A stretch of DNA of 64,000 bases from Nemopilema nomurai (lineage: Eukaryota; Cnidaria; Scyphozoa; Rhizostomeae; Rhizostomatidae), in assembly GCA_003864495.1 (NCBI GenBank), contig ML133365.1, forward strand, positions 1,557,856-1,621,855, in the 5' to 3' direction. Below are positions 10,923 through 21,699 of the stretch, piece after piece. The translations under genes were made by a program, and so were the position numbers. The first letter of the stretch is position 1, and each line of letters starts with the position of its first letter. The notes beneath the pieces are model-generated. The model ran no database searches. It was not told where the DNA came from and saw only the letters and a program-made list of their open reading frames with translations.

Positions 10923-12427
10923 GTATGCCATTCCAAATCTGTGGCCCAATGGACTTGAGACTCTTGGACCCGAAAGTTGTTTGATTAGGCCTAAAATGTG
11001 CTAAATTATTTGGATTTCTTGAAGAATAAATTGAAGAACGTAATTCAAAAATGCTCTGCATAAATGGTGGATTCAAATGATTGAGTGTTTTAAATATTTC
11101 AATTCTAAGGAGCCTTTGGCGGGCAACATGCATCATACATTTACTCGATCTCGAAAGCAAATCATCATACGAACTCGTATGATCATTATAAAGAAATCTT
11201 AGAGCACGTTCTTGTAATTTTTCTATTTTTTGCAATGATTTGGAAGATGAGAAATACCAAACCAAAGGACAATAGTCAAAATTAGAATATACGAAACTCT
11301 GAACAAGGATCTTCTTCTCCTGAAAGCCAATGAATGTCTTTAATCTTTTGAGAACATTTAATTGCGTTGCAACCTTTTTGCAAAGATTCGAAATATGTGG
11401 GTCGAAATCAAGTCTCTAATCCAAAGTGACTCCTAAAAGTTTCACAGTCTCCTCAGATTTGATTATTTTACTGTTAATGTTAATATGTTCTCCACTAGTA
11501 TTTGTTTGGTTTTTTTATAAGCAGAAAAGCATGGAATTTTTCAGGATTAGCAATCATTTCATTTTGTTCTAGCCAAGCTAGGTCAACTCCAGATTCTTTT
11601 TCCAAAATATTGATAAGATCGGGCATACTTTTAGAGAAATAAGCAAGAGTATTGTCGTCAGCATTGTTATAGAGAGTTGCCTGTTTTATGAAAAGAAAAA
11701 AATCATTTATATAAAAAGTAAACAGGATTTAGCCCAGCACTGATCCTTGGGGTACACCAGAAATAACCTCTAGGAAGGAACTGTAAGTATAATTTATCCG
11801 AAAGCTTTGTTTACGTAGCTTGAGATAAGAATAGGTGAGGACAAGCCCATCTTCATCGAATCCGTATGGATGTAGTTTGGCAATGTGCAAGTCATGTGGA
11901 ATGCAATCAAAAGCTTTAGAAAGATCCATCAGGACTGCACCTACGAGGTAATCGTTGTCAAGGTTAGACCTCCAATCTCCAATCATTCGTTTTAATACAT
12001 GATGGGTGCCGTAAGCTCGTCTATAGCAATGAAAACAGAAAGTGTGTTATCTAACTGTTGAGTCAGTTGTTGTTTCAGGACCTTTTCATATATCTTGGAA
12101 AAGGTATTAAGAACACTAACTGGGCGGAAATTTCTTTCCAAAGGCAGGCCGCAGCCTTTTTTGCATCGTCTGGGAATCTAGAATATCGAATGCTACAGTT
12201 TATTGCCATGGTTAGTGCGACTGAGAGTTCGTTAGAAGCTAGAGATACTAGCTTTGGGGGTATTTGATCCTCACCAGTAGATTTCTTTCCATCAAGGGAT
12301 TTTAATAGTTCCAAGATTTCTTGATTGCCTATTTCATGAATAGAAAAGGTATTCAATACTTGTACTGGGTTTTGAATGATAGCTAGGATGCTAGGATGGT
12401 TTTTATACTTGTCAAGAATAGATCGAT
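10923..12427 (-). pseudogene. reverse transcriptase domain of LINE L1
   Basis: Read downward from 12427: the segment KYKNHPSILAIIQNP, the RT motif GKKSTGEDQIPPKLV (about 12270), MDLSKAFDCIPHDL (11900), SGVPQGSVLG (11730), the catalytic NADDNTLAYF (about 11660) and a C-terminal domain with LQERALRFLYND and PQIWNGI (10930-11200). Frameshifts separate the pieces. This is a CR1/L2-like non-LTR retrotransposon. Its endonuclease and ORF1 continue at 17021-19933 beyond the ISL2EU transposon that split it, and its last codons are at 8350-8463 beyond the nested RTE-like LINE. Removing both inserts gives an ordinary full-length LINE of about 4.7 kb. Confidence 0.85.
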
Positions 12428-12577
12428 TCGGTTTGACGGCACAGACGGTCGTTGCCATAGCGCCCAGAATCAGTGGGTGAAAGCGGAACGCTGTCCCCTC
12501 GCGAAAACTCGTAAACAGTATAGATCGGCGTCAGTAAGTGTGTATATTTCGCGAACGAATCGATTTCCTGGCTGAAA

Positions 12578-14874
12578 ATGTCTTACCGTTACCTTGACGA
12601 ATTAACGTCCGTAGCAAAACAGCGATATTTCGAAAAATTGGAGGTGATTAAACTAAAAGAATGCCCATATCGTCTGCCAGAAGGTTCGTGGTCTGGTGAA
12701 ATGAGTGGATGGCCTAGTGTAGAATATCCTGACATCTATGAGTACCTGATAAATACTCCAGGTAATTTATTGATCGTCTTTCTATTTTATGATTGAAATT
12801 TATTCCTATTTCTGCAAATTCTTGATTTTTTAGGCCGGATAGGTATCAATAATTGTTACCCGTTTGCGATGATTTTTAGACCTACACACAAGAGAAGCAA
12901 TGAAAAACTGGAAACGCTTGAAGGCATACAACCAGTTCCAGTCGGGATGGGTTCAAAAAGTGGTTTCGCTCAAGACTGATGATAACATCGTCGTACTTTC
13001 AGCTAAAGTCCTTCATTCTCAAAGACTTAACGAGGAGCCACTAAGTCCTTGAGTAGCTGCGAAAATCAATGGGACAATCATATGTGCACATTGTAACTGT
13101 ATGGCAGGGTAGGTAAATGAACATGTCATAGGGACTCGATGATCTGGACATAAGGTTACAGTTACAATAAATATAGTGGGCTTATTAAGATTTTAATTTT
13201 GTTTGAGGTTTATTTTAGGGGATATTGGCCATGGGGGTTGGGGGCAATGAAACCTACATAAATTATTACGAGAAGTTGCCATACAAAGTTTTCTCTCTTT
13301 TTTCAAGAAAACTTCGCTTGCTGCCCTTTCTTATTAGCCCTAGTAGAAAAATGTGGTTTCATAAAAATTTTGATAATGGCTTACTATAGACAAACTAAGG
13401 TATAAAGGTGGATGCTTATTTAGAGTGAAAGCATACTAAGTAATTATACTTGCAGGGTTGGAGCTGCAATGTAAGGATACATAGTAATTGAGTAATTTTT
13501 TTAACAAGATGTTTTTTTCAAAAATATTTGCTAATTCTGAGAGTTAATGCTACTTCTTTTTTCAGACTGGGAGAGTCCTGCTCTCATATTGCTGCCCTGT
13601 TATTTAAAATTGAGGCAGCAGTTCGACTTGGGTATACATCTGTTGCCTGCACATCGAGGCCATGTGAATGGAAAAACCATTTTGTTGCTGAAATACAAGG
13701 TGCCCAGGTCAAAGATATTCTATTTTATAGAAATTCAGAAAAAAGAACTTCCCAGCCCAGGAGCACAGCACTTTCATGCTCATCAGAGCTACAACAAAAC
13801 AATATTCTTGAAAGACTGAAGGGTCTACCAGCTAAGGATCAGCCAGTTGGACTGAGTCTTTTTAGTCAATTTTCAGCTTCCTTTCACCAGAAAGAAGCCT
13901 CGCCCCTAATCCCCAAACTTCCTAAACCTCTGAGAAGCTATTACAGTCCTGATACAGATGACATTGAGTTCATAATGAAGTCAATGTATGAAGAAAAGTT
14001 ACAAAAGATGACATTGCCTTTATTGAGCATGCAACCTTAGGTCAGAGTGATTCAGTTGCCTGGAGACAAGTTCGAACTGGCCGAATTACAGCATCAATTG
14101 CATTTGATGTCTTGCATACCAATCAAGAAAGGCCATCAAAGTCTCTAATTTTGAAGATTTGTTTGCCAAGCAAGCCTATCCCAGTGCCCTCAATTATTTG
14201 GGGGAAAGAGAATGAGGAAAATGCCATAAGGGAATTTTCTTGCCAGCTTGAAAAGAAGCATCAAGGCGTAGTTATAAGTAAATCTGGAATCAGATTACAC
14301 AACAGGTTTCCTGTTCTAGGTGCTTCTGCAGATGCTATAGGGAAATGTGTCTGCCATGGTGAATTTCTCATTGAAGTTAAATGCCCACATAGCCACAGAG
14401 ATAAAAAAACATTGAAGAATGTATTCCTGACAAAGATGTTTGCCTAAATGAAAATCTTCTATTAAAAACCAAACACAAATACATGACCCAAGTGCAGATG
14501 CAAATGGCTGTATATGAGGTCAAAACATGTTTTCTTGTTGTTTGGGCTCCCCAGTTTTGCTATGCAACAAAAGTGGCATATGACAAGAATTTTGAAAATG
14601 ATATTGACAGTCTTGTCAAATTTCATAAAAGCCATGTTGCCAAAGAGCTTATTACAAGGAAATTGAAAAAGTAAAGGAAATGGAAAAATCCAAAGAAAAG
14701 ACCCCTACAGTGAAATTGTACTGTATGTGTCAAAAGCCTGATACAGGAGAAGAAAACATGATTGGATGTGACAATCCATCCTGCAAATATGAATGGTTTC
14801 ATTTCTCTTGCATCAGAATGAGGAGGCCCCCAAAAGGAAAGTGGCTATGCAACTATTGCAAAAAAAGAGAATAA
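12578..14874 (+). pseudogene. SWIM-YqaJ-PHD accessory nuclease of ISL2EU-A
   Basis: Starts at ATG 12578 with an N-terminal region typical of these genes (RYLDEL, then ECPYRL, DIYEYLI). After an intron it continues with NWKRLKAYNQFQSGWV and a SWIM zinc finger: CAHCNCMAG at 13075, then after a second intron ESCSHIAALLFKIE at 13570. The YqaJ nuclease has WRQVRTGRITAS (14060), WGKENEENAI (14200), GASADAIG (14320), the active-site IEVKCPHSH (14370) and TQVQMQMAVY (14490). A PHD finger closes it ([10 protein letters not shown], then CDNPSC, WFHFSC, WLCNYC, 14720-14865). A stop near 13052 and frameshifts near 14000 and 14425 break the frame. The nuclease presumably acts on transposon DNA; its exact role in transposition is not established. 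Confidence 0.85.
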
Positions 14875-14944
14875 ACAATCAAGACAGTCTGAACAGTAGA
14901 GTCTTATTTTGTTATGTTTAACCATTAACTTTTTGTAACAAAAC

Positions 14945-16899
14945 TTAAATACTACTGTCCTTATATACAATGCTGGGTGCTAGGTTAATAAGACATGCAC
15001 AAACTGTTATCAATTTTTCAATATTTGGATAGTCATCATTATTTAGCTCATTAGTTTTTGATTTCACCAAACTAATTGGAAGAGACCCTTGAGATAATAT
15101 CCCAAATCTCCTCTTCAAGTTGCCAATGACCCTTTCGATATGAATTCTTATGTTTGCAATTTTTCTTGTATTTTCCACCTCCTTTGCACTTAATTGCTTT
15201 TCCCTTTTGTGAAGCTAGGAATAACAAGCTCTGCTTGACAGGCAACTGCAAAGTCATCAACAAAAGTAAACCCTCTATCTGCCAGTATTTGGTCACCAAA
15301 TTCATGGTATTTAGAACGAATGAAGCCTGACTGACGAACAATATGGTTGTCAGTGGCTCTTCCTCCCCAAGCAGGTGACAAGAAGGTGATTGCTCCTAGA
15401 GGGCTGCAGCATATGAAAAATTTTATGGTGCTGTGCTTCTTATAATTTGAATACACTTGGGCTCTGGCCTTCAAATTAGCAGGACGCTCAATGAATATTT
15501 CAAAGCAGTCTACAATAGATGTTAGTCTTGGAAACTGGGCTCCAAATACTGGCGGGAGTGTCTGTCTGATGAATTCTCTGTCAGGCCAATGAATAAGGAA
15601 TTTCAGTTTTCTGTACATTATATCAATTATTTTCTGAAACCAAGAATGAATGGTACTCTGGGAGATGCCAGTTTGCATGCTAAGGTACTCAAATGGTAGG
15701 TTGAGACGTAGGCGCACTAAAACCATCAAGATCTGATTTTGTTGTGGCAGATTCTTCCTTGGATTATGCATAAATGGTATAATTGCATCTTTCACTATTT
15801 GAAATATACTCCAGGAAAGGCCAGTTAAATATCTTGAGGCATCGTTGTTGTCTTTCATAACATCTGGGTTGTATGTTGACAATAATACCTTAAAGCAGAA
15901 CAAAATCAACTTAGATTTTTTCAAAAAAATATTGAAAATAATAGCATTTACATGTACTGAAAGAATCAAGTATTCACCTCTGGATGAGCAGATTTCACAC
16001 ATAAGCCTGGAATTAATTGGCCTAGGGTTACAAAAAACAAGCCTCTACTGTTTTTACAAAGAAGGTAAAATGCTAGTCAGTTTTGAGTTTTAATCTATGA
16101 GTAAAGGTATTTGTTCTTGAAAGATGAGGGGAGGGGGTGCAAATTTAACTTCAAATATAAAAAACGGAAGGACTATGCCTTATGCTGAAAGCTCTAGAGA
16201 TACAAAATGAGTTACCATTCCATTCAGTGACCTACCTGTTGCTCCAGACAGCTAATATTGGTCATTAAAAACCTTTTCTCAGACTGTAAAAAGTCAATTT
16301 CTCTTCTTTCATCGATGGTTTCCTCTTCGACTGGGTTCTCGCTGGTGCTAGGCCCTTCAGCCATCTCGGGTACCATAACTGCTTCGTCGTCAGGAGTCGT
16401 TGTTTCCTGTTCAGGCTGAGCCTTTGACTCGGGAATCCTACTTCTAGCTCGCTTGATAGCATTTTCATACCTTTGAATTTTCTCTTTTCGTTTTCGAATG
16501 TCAATCTCTTTATGTTTGAAAATAGTTGGTACAAAATCTGGATGACATGGGTCACTGGAGGGTCGACCTGAAAAGAAATATGGCCTACCTTGAAAAAAAG
16601 CAACCTCCTATGCTAAGCTCTTTTAACAGTTTATTTGGCTACAAATTTGACTAGTGAGATACTGCCATCGGGCATTTATAAGTTAGCTCACCTGATATGA
16701 AGTGTTCAGAGCATATGTAAACATAATTTCCTCTAGGACACCATGTGCTACCGTCTTCGTTCACGCGCTTCATTGCCTGTACCCACTTCTCCCATTTTTC
16801 CTTCTTCTTTATTGTATTTGGAAAAATGTGAAAGGTCAAGCCAGTCTTCTCCATCATGTTATGGTTTGTACAACCGACGGCGACACAGCTTTTTGGCAT
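14945..16899 (-). pseudogene. THAP-DDE (DDE_Tnp_4) transposase of ISL2EU-A
   Basis: Exon 1 (16899-16691) encodes a full THAP finger: MPKSCVAVGC, FHIFPN, the invariant W in WVQAM, and ICSEHF, followed by a GTGAGC donor. Exon 2 (about 16568-16235) completes the THAP tail (PDFVPTIF) and gives an acidic linker and coiled coil. The catalytic part runs from about 15895 down: RYLTGLSWSIF, LNLPFEYLSMQTGIS, the first Asp in SIVDCFEIFIERP, PAWGGRATDN, the second Asp in QILADRGFTF, then after a frameshift at about 15190 the Glu helix RKIANIRIHIERVIG, ending at 14945. This is the PIF/Harbinger-ISL2EU type of DDE domain. Apart from the frameshift it is nearly whole. The 3' end faces the YqaJ gene. Confidence 0.85.
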
Positions 16900-17020
16900 G
16901 GTTTTTTCCTTCTCGAGTTGTGTACTTGTTCGCTGCTAGAATAATCTCTAGGCCGCTTCCGTCCAAGTATTCACCCAGCGCTCGTTGCTAGGTGGTGTTG
17001 CTAAGATGAACTGAATCGAT

Positions 17021-18640
17021 GTATTAATCTAACAATTTGTCGGTCATCAGAAATTCCAGTATATTCAGCAAGGTTAATGGGCTTCTTGCCGCTGGATTAC
17101 TCTACTATATTTACATAGTGATCGTTGAAGATCTCTGTCAATTCTTGGTCATCTGTTACAACAGTATCGTTTTTCACAACAGAAATATCGCTACTTGAAA
17201 GTCCCCCTTTATTTAAAAGAAAGGGTTTTACGAGATCCCAAAATTCTTTATTTGAAATTGTACCATTTTTGTCGCTTCTTTAAAGTGGGTTTTCATAGCT
17301 TTCTTCCTTAGGGAAACACATTTGTTTCGCTGCTTTTTGAATTTTCTTCTATTTTCTTGTGTAGGGTTCTTATTTAGTCTTTTTTTAGCCTTTATCTAGT
17401 GTAGATTGCCTTTTGTAATTGCTGATTCATAAAGGGGGCGGTATTTCCTCTGTGAAACTAAGTTTTCAAAGGACCATGTTTATCTACAAGTTTTCTAAAA
17501 GTAGATGAAAGATTCCTATAAGACAAATCTGCATCATTTGAATCTGCTTTAAAATCAGTATTCTTCACATCTTGCAAAAACTTTTCAGGATCAAACTTTT
17601 TATAGCTACGGTACTTAACAATCTTGGGTTTTAGGCGAGGTATGTGTATTTTCATTAAAGTTGAAACAAGGCCATGAAAGTCACTCCAGACCGGTTTCAA
17701 AAACAGACGTATTTTGAAAACATCTTGGTTTTTTTGTGGTAACTTCAATTGACGAACATGATTCTTTGTGAAACAGGTTTTATCCTTTACCAAATTGGAT
17801 AGTCCAAAAACATGACAAAACGAAATTAACTTTGTATATCCTGGATGCTGAAAATCAATGTTTATATCGCCCATAATCATAACATTACGTATTTGTCAAG
17901 GCCGAGTTTAAGAAAAAAGATAGTTCCCCGAAAAATAGTTCCAGGTTGTTAGCATCTGGGGGTCGGTAAATGCTAAAAATAGCCCATCTCTTTTTACCAA
18001 CCATCAGATCAGAGCAAATGATCTCGATATAGGGACTCTCAAAATCAGAAACTCTATTGCAGACAACTCCTTTTCTAACAAATTGCATCAGGCCCCCACC
18101 AAATTCATTCCTATCACAACGAATTGGTTTTTGGTAGTTTTTTATTAGAAAGGCCTCGGTTTTGAAATCTGAATTTTGTTTTGTTTCTTCTATTACCAAA
18201 ATATCAGGCAGGCATCTTTCCACCACCATTCTCAGAACAGTTATTTTGTTTCGAAGACTGTCTATATTTAAGAAACGAATTAAAAGATTATTTGGATTTT
18301 TTGCTCTCAGATTAAACATTTCCCCAATATCACCCGAAATATTCTGTTGTGTGGATCCGATTGAAGATGGAGAAAAAGAAAGTTCACTGCACGCATTAGA
18401 AGTATTTGAGGTAAGATTTGAGGGAGAGGAAGGTAAATAGTGTTGGACGGGTGACCTACAACCATGTGAGGGTTCTATTCGTGAAATGCTACCTAAACTT
18501 GGGCCTAAAGCCAATGAGCATGTTAATGTATCAGACATTTGTGAAAGTGTTGAAAAGGAATTGTAATATGTACTGGATTTACTTTCAATTATTGGCACCG
18601 AAGGTTTTATATCCGATTCGCAGTTTTGATCATGTTCAAA
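17021..18640 (-). pseudogene. LINE L1 ORF2 N-terminus: AP-endonuclease and linker (left unit)
   Basis: From about 18640 downward: a Ser-rich lead, then the endonuclease motifs IRFLNIDSLRNK, ILVIEETKQ, AIFSIYRPP, VMIMGDINIDF and SDFHGLV, then the basic linker before RT (RYKKFDPEKF; KKRLNKNP and RNKCVSLRKKA near 17300-17400) and the segment DDQELTEIFNDHYVNIV near 17130. A frameshift at about 17880 and another near 17690 split it into 237- and 140-codon parts. The right-hand unit has this stretch intact (23905-25050). ISL2EU-A interrupts it at 17020. Confidence 0.85.
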
Positions 18641-18655
18641 ATAATAAGAAGGTAG

Positions 18656-19933
18656 TCATACATTTTTGATGTAGTTGACAAAATCATTTCCTAAAACGTT
18701 TGTACCATCATCATTCAAATGGATTCCATCATCATATAAAAAGAATCGCAAATCATTGTCAAAGACTTCATGCTCGATGAAGTCAATTTCGTTATCTGCA
18801 AGTGATTTCTTTAGCGTCATATTTACCTGTACTCGTTTCCTTTCCAAAAGATCAGAGTCTCCTCGTGCCTGTATACTGGAAACATCAAATCAAATCTATT
18901 ATCAGTTTTAACTGGCATTTCAATACTCTGACGCGACTTGGCAGTACGTTTATGAATTGCCAATTGTCTTCCTCTATTATGAGATCAGCAGTACGACGTT
19001 CTACGGACGATCTATCCTCCCTCGGTGTTATGGACTCCCTATGGACACCATTGTTTGAGTATCTAATTATTGTATATCGGACTAGCCGAGTGAAGGTTGA
19101 TGTTATGTTCAAGAGATATACAAGGAGTTTCTTTCCCGATCTTTACATTTACTTGCGGGCCAACATAAGATATAATACTCGGGATTATAAAATTGTTCAC
19201 ATACGTGTTTTTTTATCTTGTTTTTCACAATTTTCTCCAGTTAACTTTTTTCCAAGAATTTCTTTTAAATCTACAATTTCTAGTCTTAAAGCGAAATTTT
19301 CATCTTTTAGATCTCTTTTTTCTCTTTCCAATGAGTTAATTTTCCTCAAAATTTCATAAAAAACATTGTGCCTATTTTCAATGTTTCCACTCTCTTCGCT
19401 GTCTTTATCGAGTCATTCAAAAATCGTTGCAATTTGCTTTTCTAGTCTTTCGAAATGTTCGTCGACTCCATAGTTTCCTTCCACCTTTTCATTTTTGTTT
19501 TGAAAATATGGATCATCTTTTTCGGGGGAAAATTTTTCCTTTGCATCTGGCTTGTGCAGTGCCCTCTTTCTCTGAGGTTTGGGGTGGCAGCAACAGACAG
19601 GAGTTCATCTCTACATTTAGTGAGTCTCTCCTCATCACCAAAAATGTTTCTAGCTTTTTCTTTTTGCTTCTCTGTTTTATCTGACTCACACACTCGAAAT
19701 GATTCACTGCCTCCAGTCCTGGTATCTTCTATCTTCCCTTCAGCTAGCATCATTGCTAGCTGCAGCGAGGTTGCGAAATCGTTTAGGCCATGCGTCTTCA
19801 GCAAAGATTTGCAAACTGAAATCGAATTCGCACGCTTCTTTTTAACTTGTATATCTTGTATTGCATCCAATATAAGTTCTTCTACTTCCCCAGGTTCAAT
19901 AATCATTTTCGCTGCCATAACAAACTTCATCAA
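18656..19933 (-). pseudogene. LINE L1 ORF1: coiled-coil region and SGNH esterase (left unit)
   Basis: From an ATG near 19933 (MMKFVMAAKM) comes a charged segment with CKSLLKTHGL and a Lys-rich stretch, then a coiled-coil-like part (about 19250-19390), and finally an SGNH-hydrolase type domain. Its end is clear: SSIQARGDSDLLERKRVQVN, then LYDDGIHLNDDGTNVLG with the catalytic D-x-x-H, stopping at 18656. Frameshifts occur near 18890 and 19400. Esterase domains in ORF1 are known from CR1-clade LINEs, which supports the CR1-like placement. Confidence 0.65.
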
Positions 19934-19991
19934 TTTTCAAATCTATAATCTAAGACAGGAGCGCGATGTGACACGTCCGCACAACAACGGG

Positions 19992-20660
19992 CATTGCTAA
20001 TTCCAAAAAAGCATTGCTAGCGTTCCTTGAATGCTTTTTCCTCATTGTTCCTGAAATAATATCAATAGTCTCATTTGACAAACCTTTTACTTGTAGACTT
20101 TCCCTGAGAAAAGATAAATAGTTATCATCAGACTCTGGTGTAGAGGGTGCGTTAGATCTGGTTTTGATGGCATTACCAACGTCTTTGCAGAGGGTTGGAG
20201 AAGAATGGGTGGCTGTTCCATTATGGCTAGTAGCATGGGATACCAGGTCTGGATTGACCAGTCTGGGACGACTAGAACTCCCTTAGCTTCGTCCTGAATG
20301 ATCTTTTTGATTACTTTCAAGATACAACTGAATGGAGAAAAGCAGTAAAAAATTTTATATGACCATGAAAAAGTAAATGCATTGATATGCTTTGCATAGG
20401 GATCTTGTCTATATGAAACATAATCATCAAATTGTTTGTTTATTCTAGAAGCAAATAAATCAATTTAAGGAGGAAAGTACATGTCAGATAGCGCCTTAGC
20501 TAGATATTGGGGATTTAACCTCCACTCTGTATCAATATTTTTGGTCCTAGACTCTAGATCTGCAACAATATTTTCTGTTCCTGGTATATGAGCTGCAGTC
20601 AACCAAATATCATTGCTTTTACAAAAATGCAAATCTGACAAGCAACAGCCCTTTACATAA
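19992..20660 (-). mobile_element. DIRS-like retroelement fragment, RNase H region (left unit)
   Basis: The minus strand reads SNDIWLTAAHIPGTEN, VADLESRTK, then after one stop IDLFASRINKQFDDYVSYRQ, NAFTFSWS and GVLVVPDWSIQTWYPMLL, ending in GLSNETIDIISGTMRKKHS. The H-I-P-G-x-x-N...AD..SR motif followed by the 'D-LFASR' and 'P-W-x-x-Q-x-W-x-P' blocks is typical of the RNase H and following region of DIRS/Ngaro-like elements. Reverse transcriptase and tyrosine recombinase proper are absent. It abuts the 5' end of LINE L1 at about 19992. Confidence 0.7.
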
Positions 20661-21070
20661 AGTCGCCGAACGGTTAAGAGGCTTTGTCAGAGAAAGGCGA
20701 AACCGGCAACAAACTTTTCTTTTGTATGTAAGTTTTTGAGAAATGGAGAAAACGATGGACAAAACTGAACACGCACCTTGAAAGGGAAGGAAATGTTAGC
20801 ATTGAACAGTACATTTTTTCTAATGATTCCCTTAATAACAATGTTGCTTACAAACTAGTTAGAAGCTAGTTAGCGCTCAGTGGCTTAGGCCCTAATTCAT
20901 TGTTTTCTTTCCTTTTAAACCAACGGTACATTTCTGTTGAACAAAGCAAATAGTTTTTTGTGCAAAATTCATTAATTTAAATCAGAGTTGTTTTGTAGGA
21001 GTTTGAAAGATCGTTTTCATTAAACTTCCAAGCAATGATTTCTGTGTCACAAATCTAAATTTCTTCTCAG
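20661..21070. other. 5' flank or first intron of element B
   Basis: No ORF of note. The plus strand ends in a pyrimidine-rich tract and CAG (21061-21070), an acceptor for the THAP exon that follows. It is repeated in the right unit at about 27100-27509. Confidence 0.4.
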
Positions 21071-21699
21071 ATACTGGCATCGGGTCTCAATGTGCTGCAT
21101 ATGGTTGTTATAATCGGGAATACGCCGTTAAAAATGGAGAGAAAGTAAAGACAGATATTCACTTATTGAATTTTCCAAAAGATCCAAAAGAGATAGCAAT
21201 TTGGTGTAACAAGATAAAAAGACAAGATGGTAAAGATGGCTTCAAAGTTACAAGTAAAACTGTCTTATGTGAGAAACATTTCTCACCTGATCATTTGAGA
21301 AAAGCTGCAGGAAGCAAAAGAATTAATAGGCAGAAGGGTGCAAAACCAGTTCTTTTTTCTTGGAATAACTGGAGTCTTAGAGGTCCAATGAGAAAGTCTG
21401 TTGTCAGAAAAGTTCTCTGTGATATTAGTGATCAAAACCCTGCATGACACTTTGGAAGATTTTTAGGGAAATGAGCTAAAGAAACAAAACACAAAACTTA
21501 GAGAGAAAAGCGAAGAACTTCTGAAAGCAAAGAATGAGCTTTTGTGTGAGAATGGAAACCTAAAGGATGAAATTAAAGATGTCAAGGTGCAGCTACAACT
21601 AATGACAGAAGACAGGGAGGTATGCCATCTGTTAATTGAGAAGATTTCAAGAAATGATAAACTATGCTGTCACTATACTGGGTTTTCTACTGTGAAAAG
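21071..21699 (+). pseudogene. THAP-DDE transposase of element B, 5' part (left unit, cut by duplication)
   Basis: After the acceptor at 21070 a THAP finger reads GSQCAAYGCYN, LLNFPKD, the W in IAIWCNKIK and VLCEKHFSPDHL. A frameshift near 21445 precedes a long coiled coil (NELKKQNTKLREKSEELLK onward) and the FYTGF-like segment CCHYTGFSTVKR. At 21699 the sequence jumps to the start of the second duplication unit, so this copy has no catalytic core. The full remainder is at 27510-28385. Confidence 0.8.

Larger units (their letters stand above)
12428..17014. mobile_element. ISL2EU-type DNA transposon A, two convergent genes
   Basis: The ends are TCGGTTTGACGG... on the left and, in reverse complement, TCAGTTCATCTTAGC on the right. 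The hexamer ATCGAT flanks both sides (12422-12427 and 17015-17020). Deleting the element and one ATCGAT rejoins the interrupted LINE in frame (…RLIHR|SILDKY…), which fixes the boundaries. Inside are a SWIM-YqaJ-PHD gene on plus and a THAP-DDE transposase on minus, tail to tail with about 70 bp between stops. The ISL2EU assignment rests on known pairing of an IS5-like DDE transposase with a YqaJ nuclease in that superfamily. The first several dozen bases of the ends are only loosely inverted repeats. Confidence 0.8.
15253..21699. repeat. tandem duplication, left unit (6447 bp)
   Basis: This stretch is repeated almost base for base at 21700-28138. It begins inside the transposase of ISL2EU-A and ends inside the transposase of element B. 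The join at 21699/21700 (…gtgaaaag|gtcatcaac…) has no inserted bases and no useful microhomology. The two units differ at only about a dozen places, mostly small insertions or deletions. The left unit is the more frameshifted of the two. Confidence 0.95.

Noticed and set aside
16702..16991. Plus-strand ORFs of about 80 codons over the THAP exon
   Set aside because: They are antisense shadows of the minus-strand THAP exon, with no conserved motif and different codon character.
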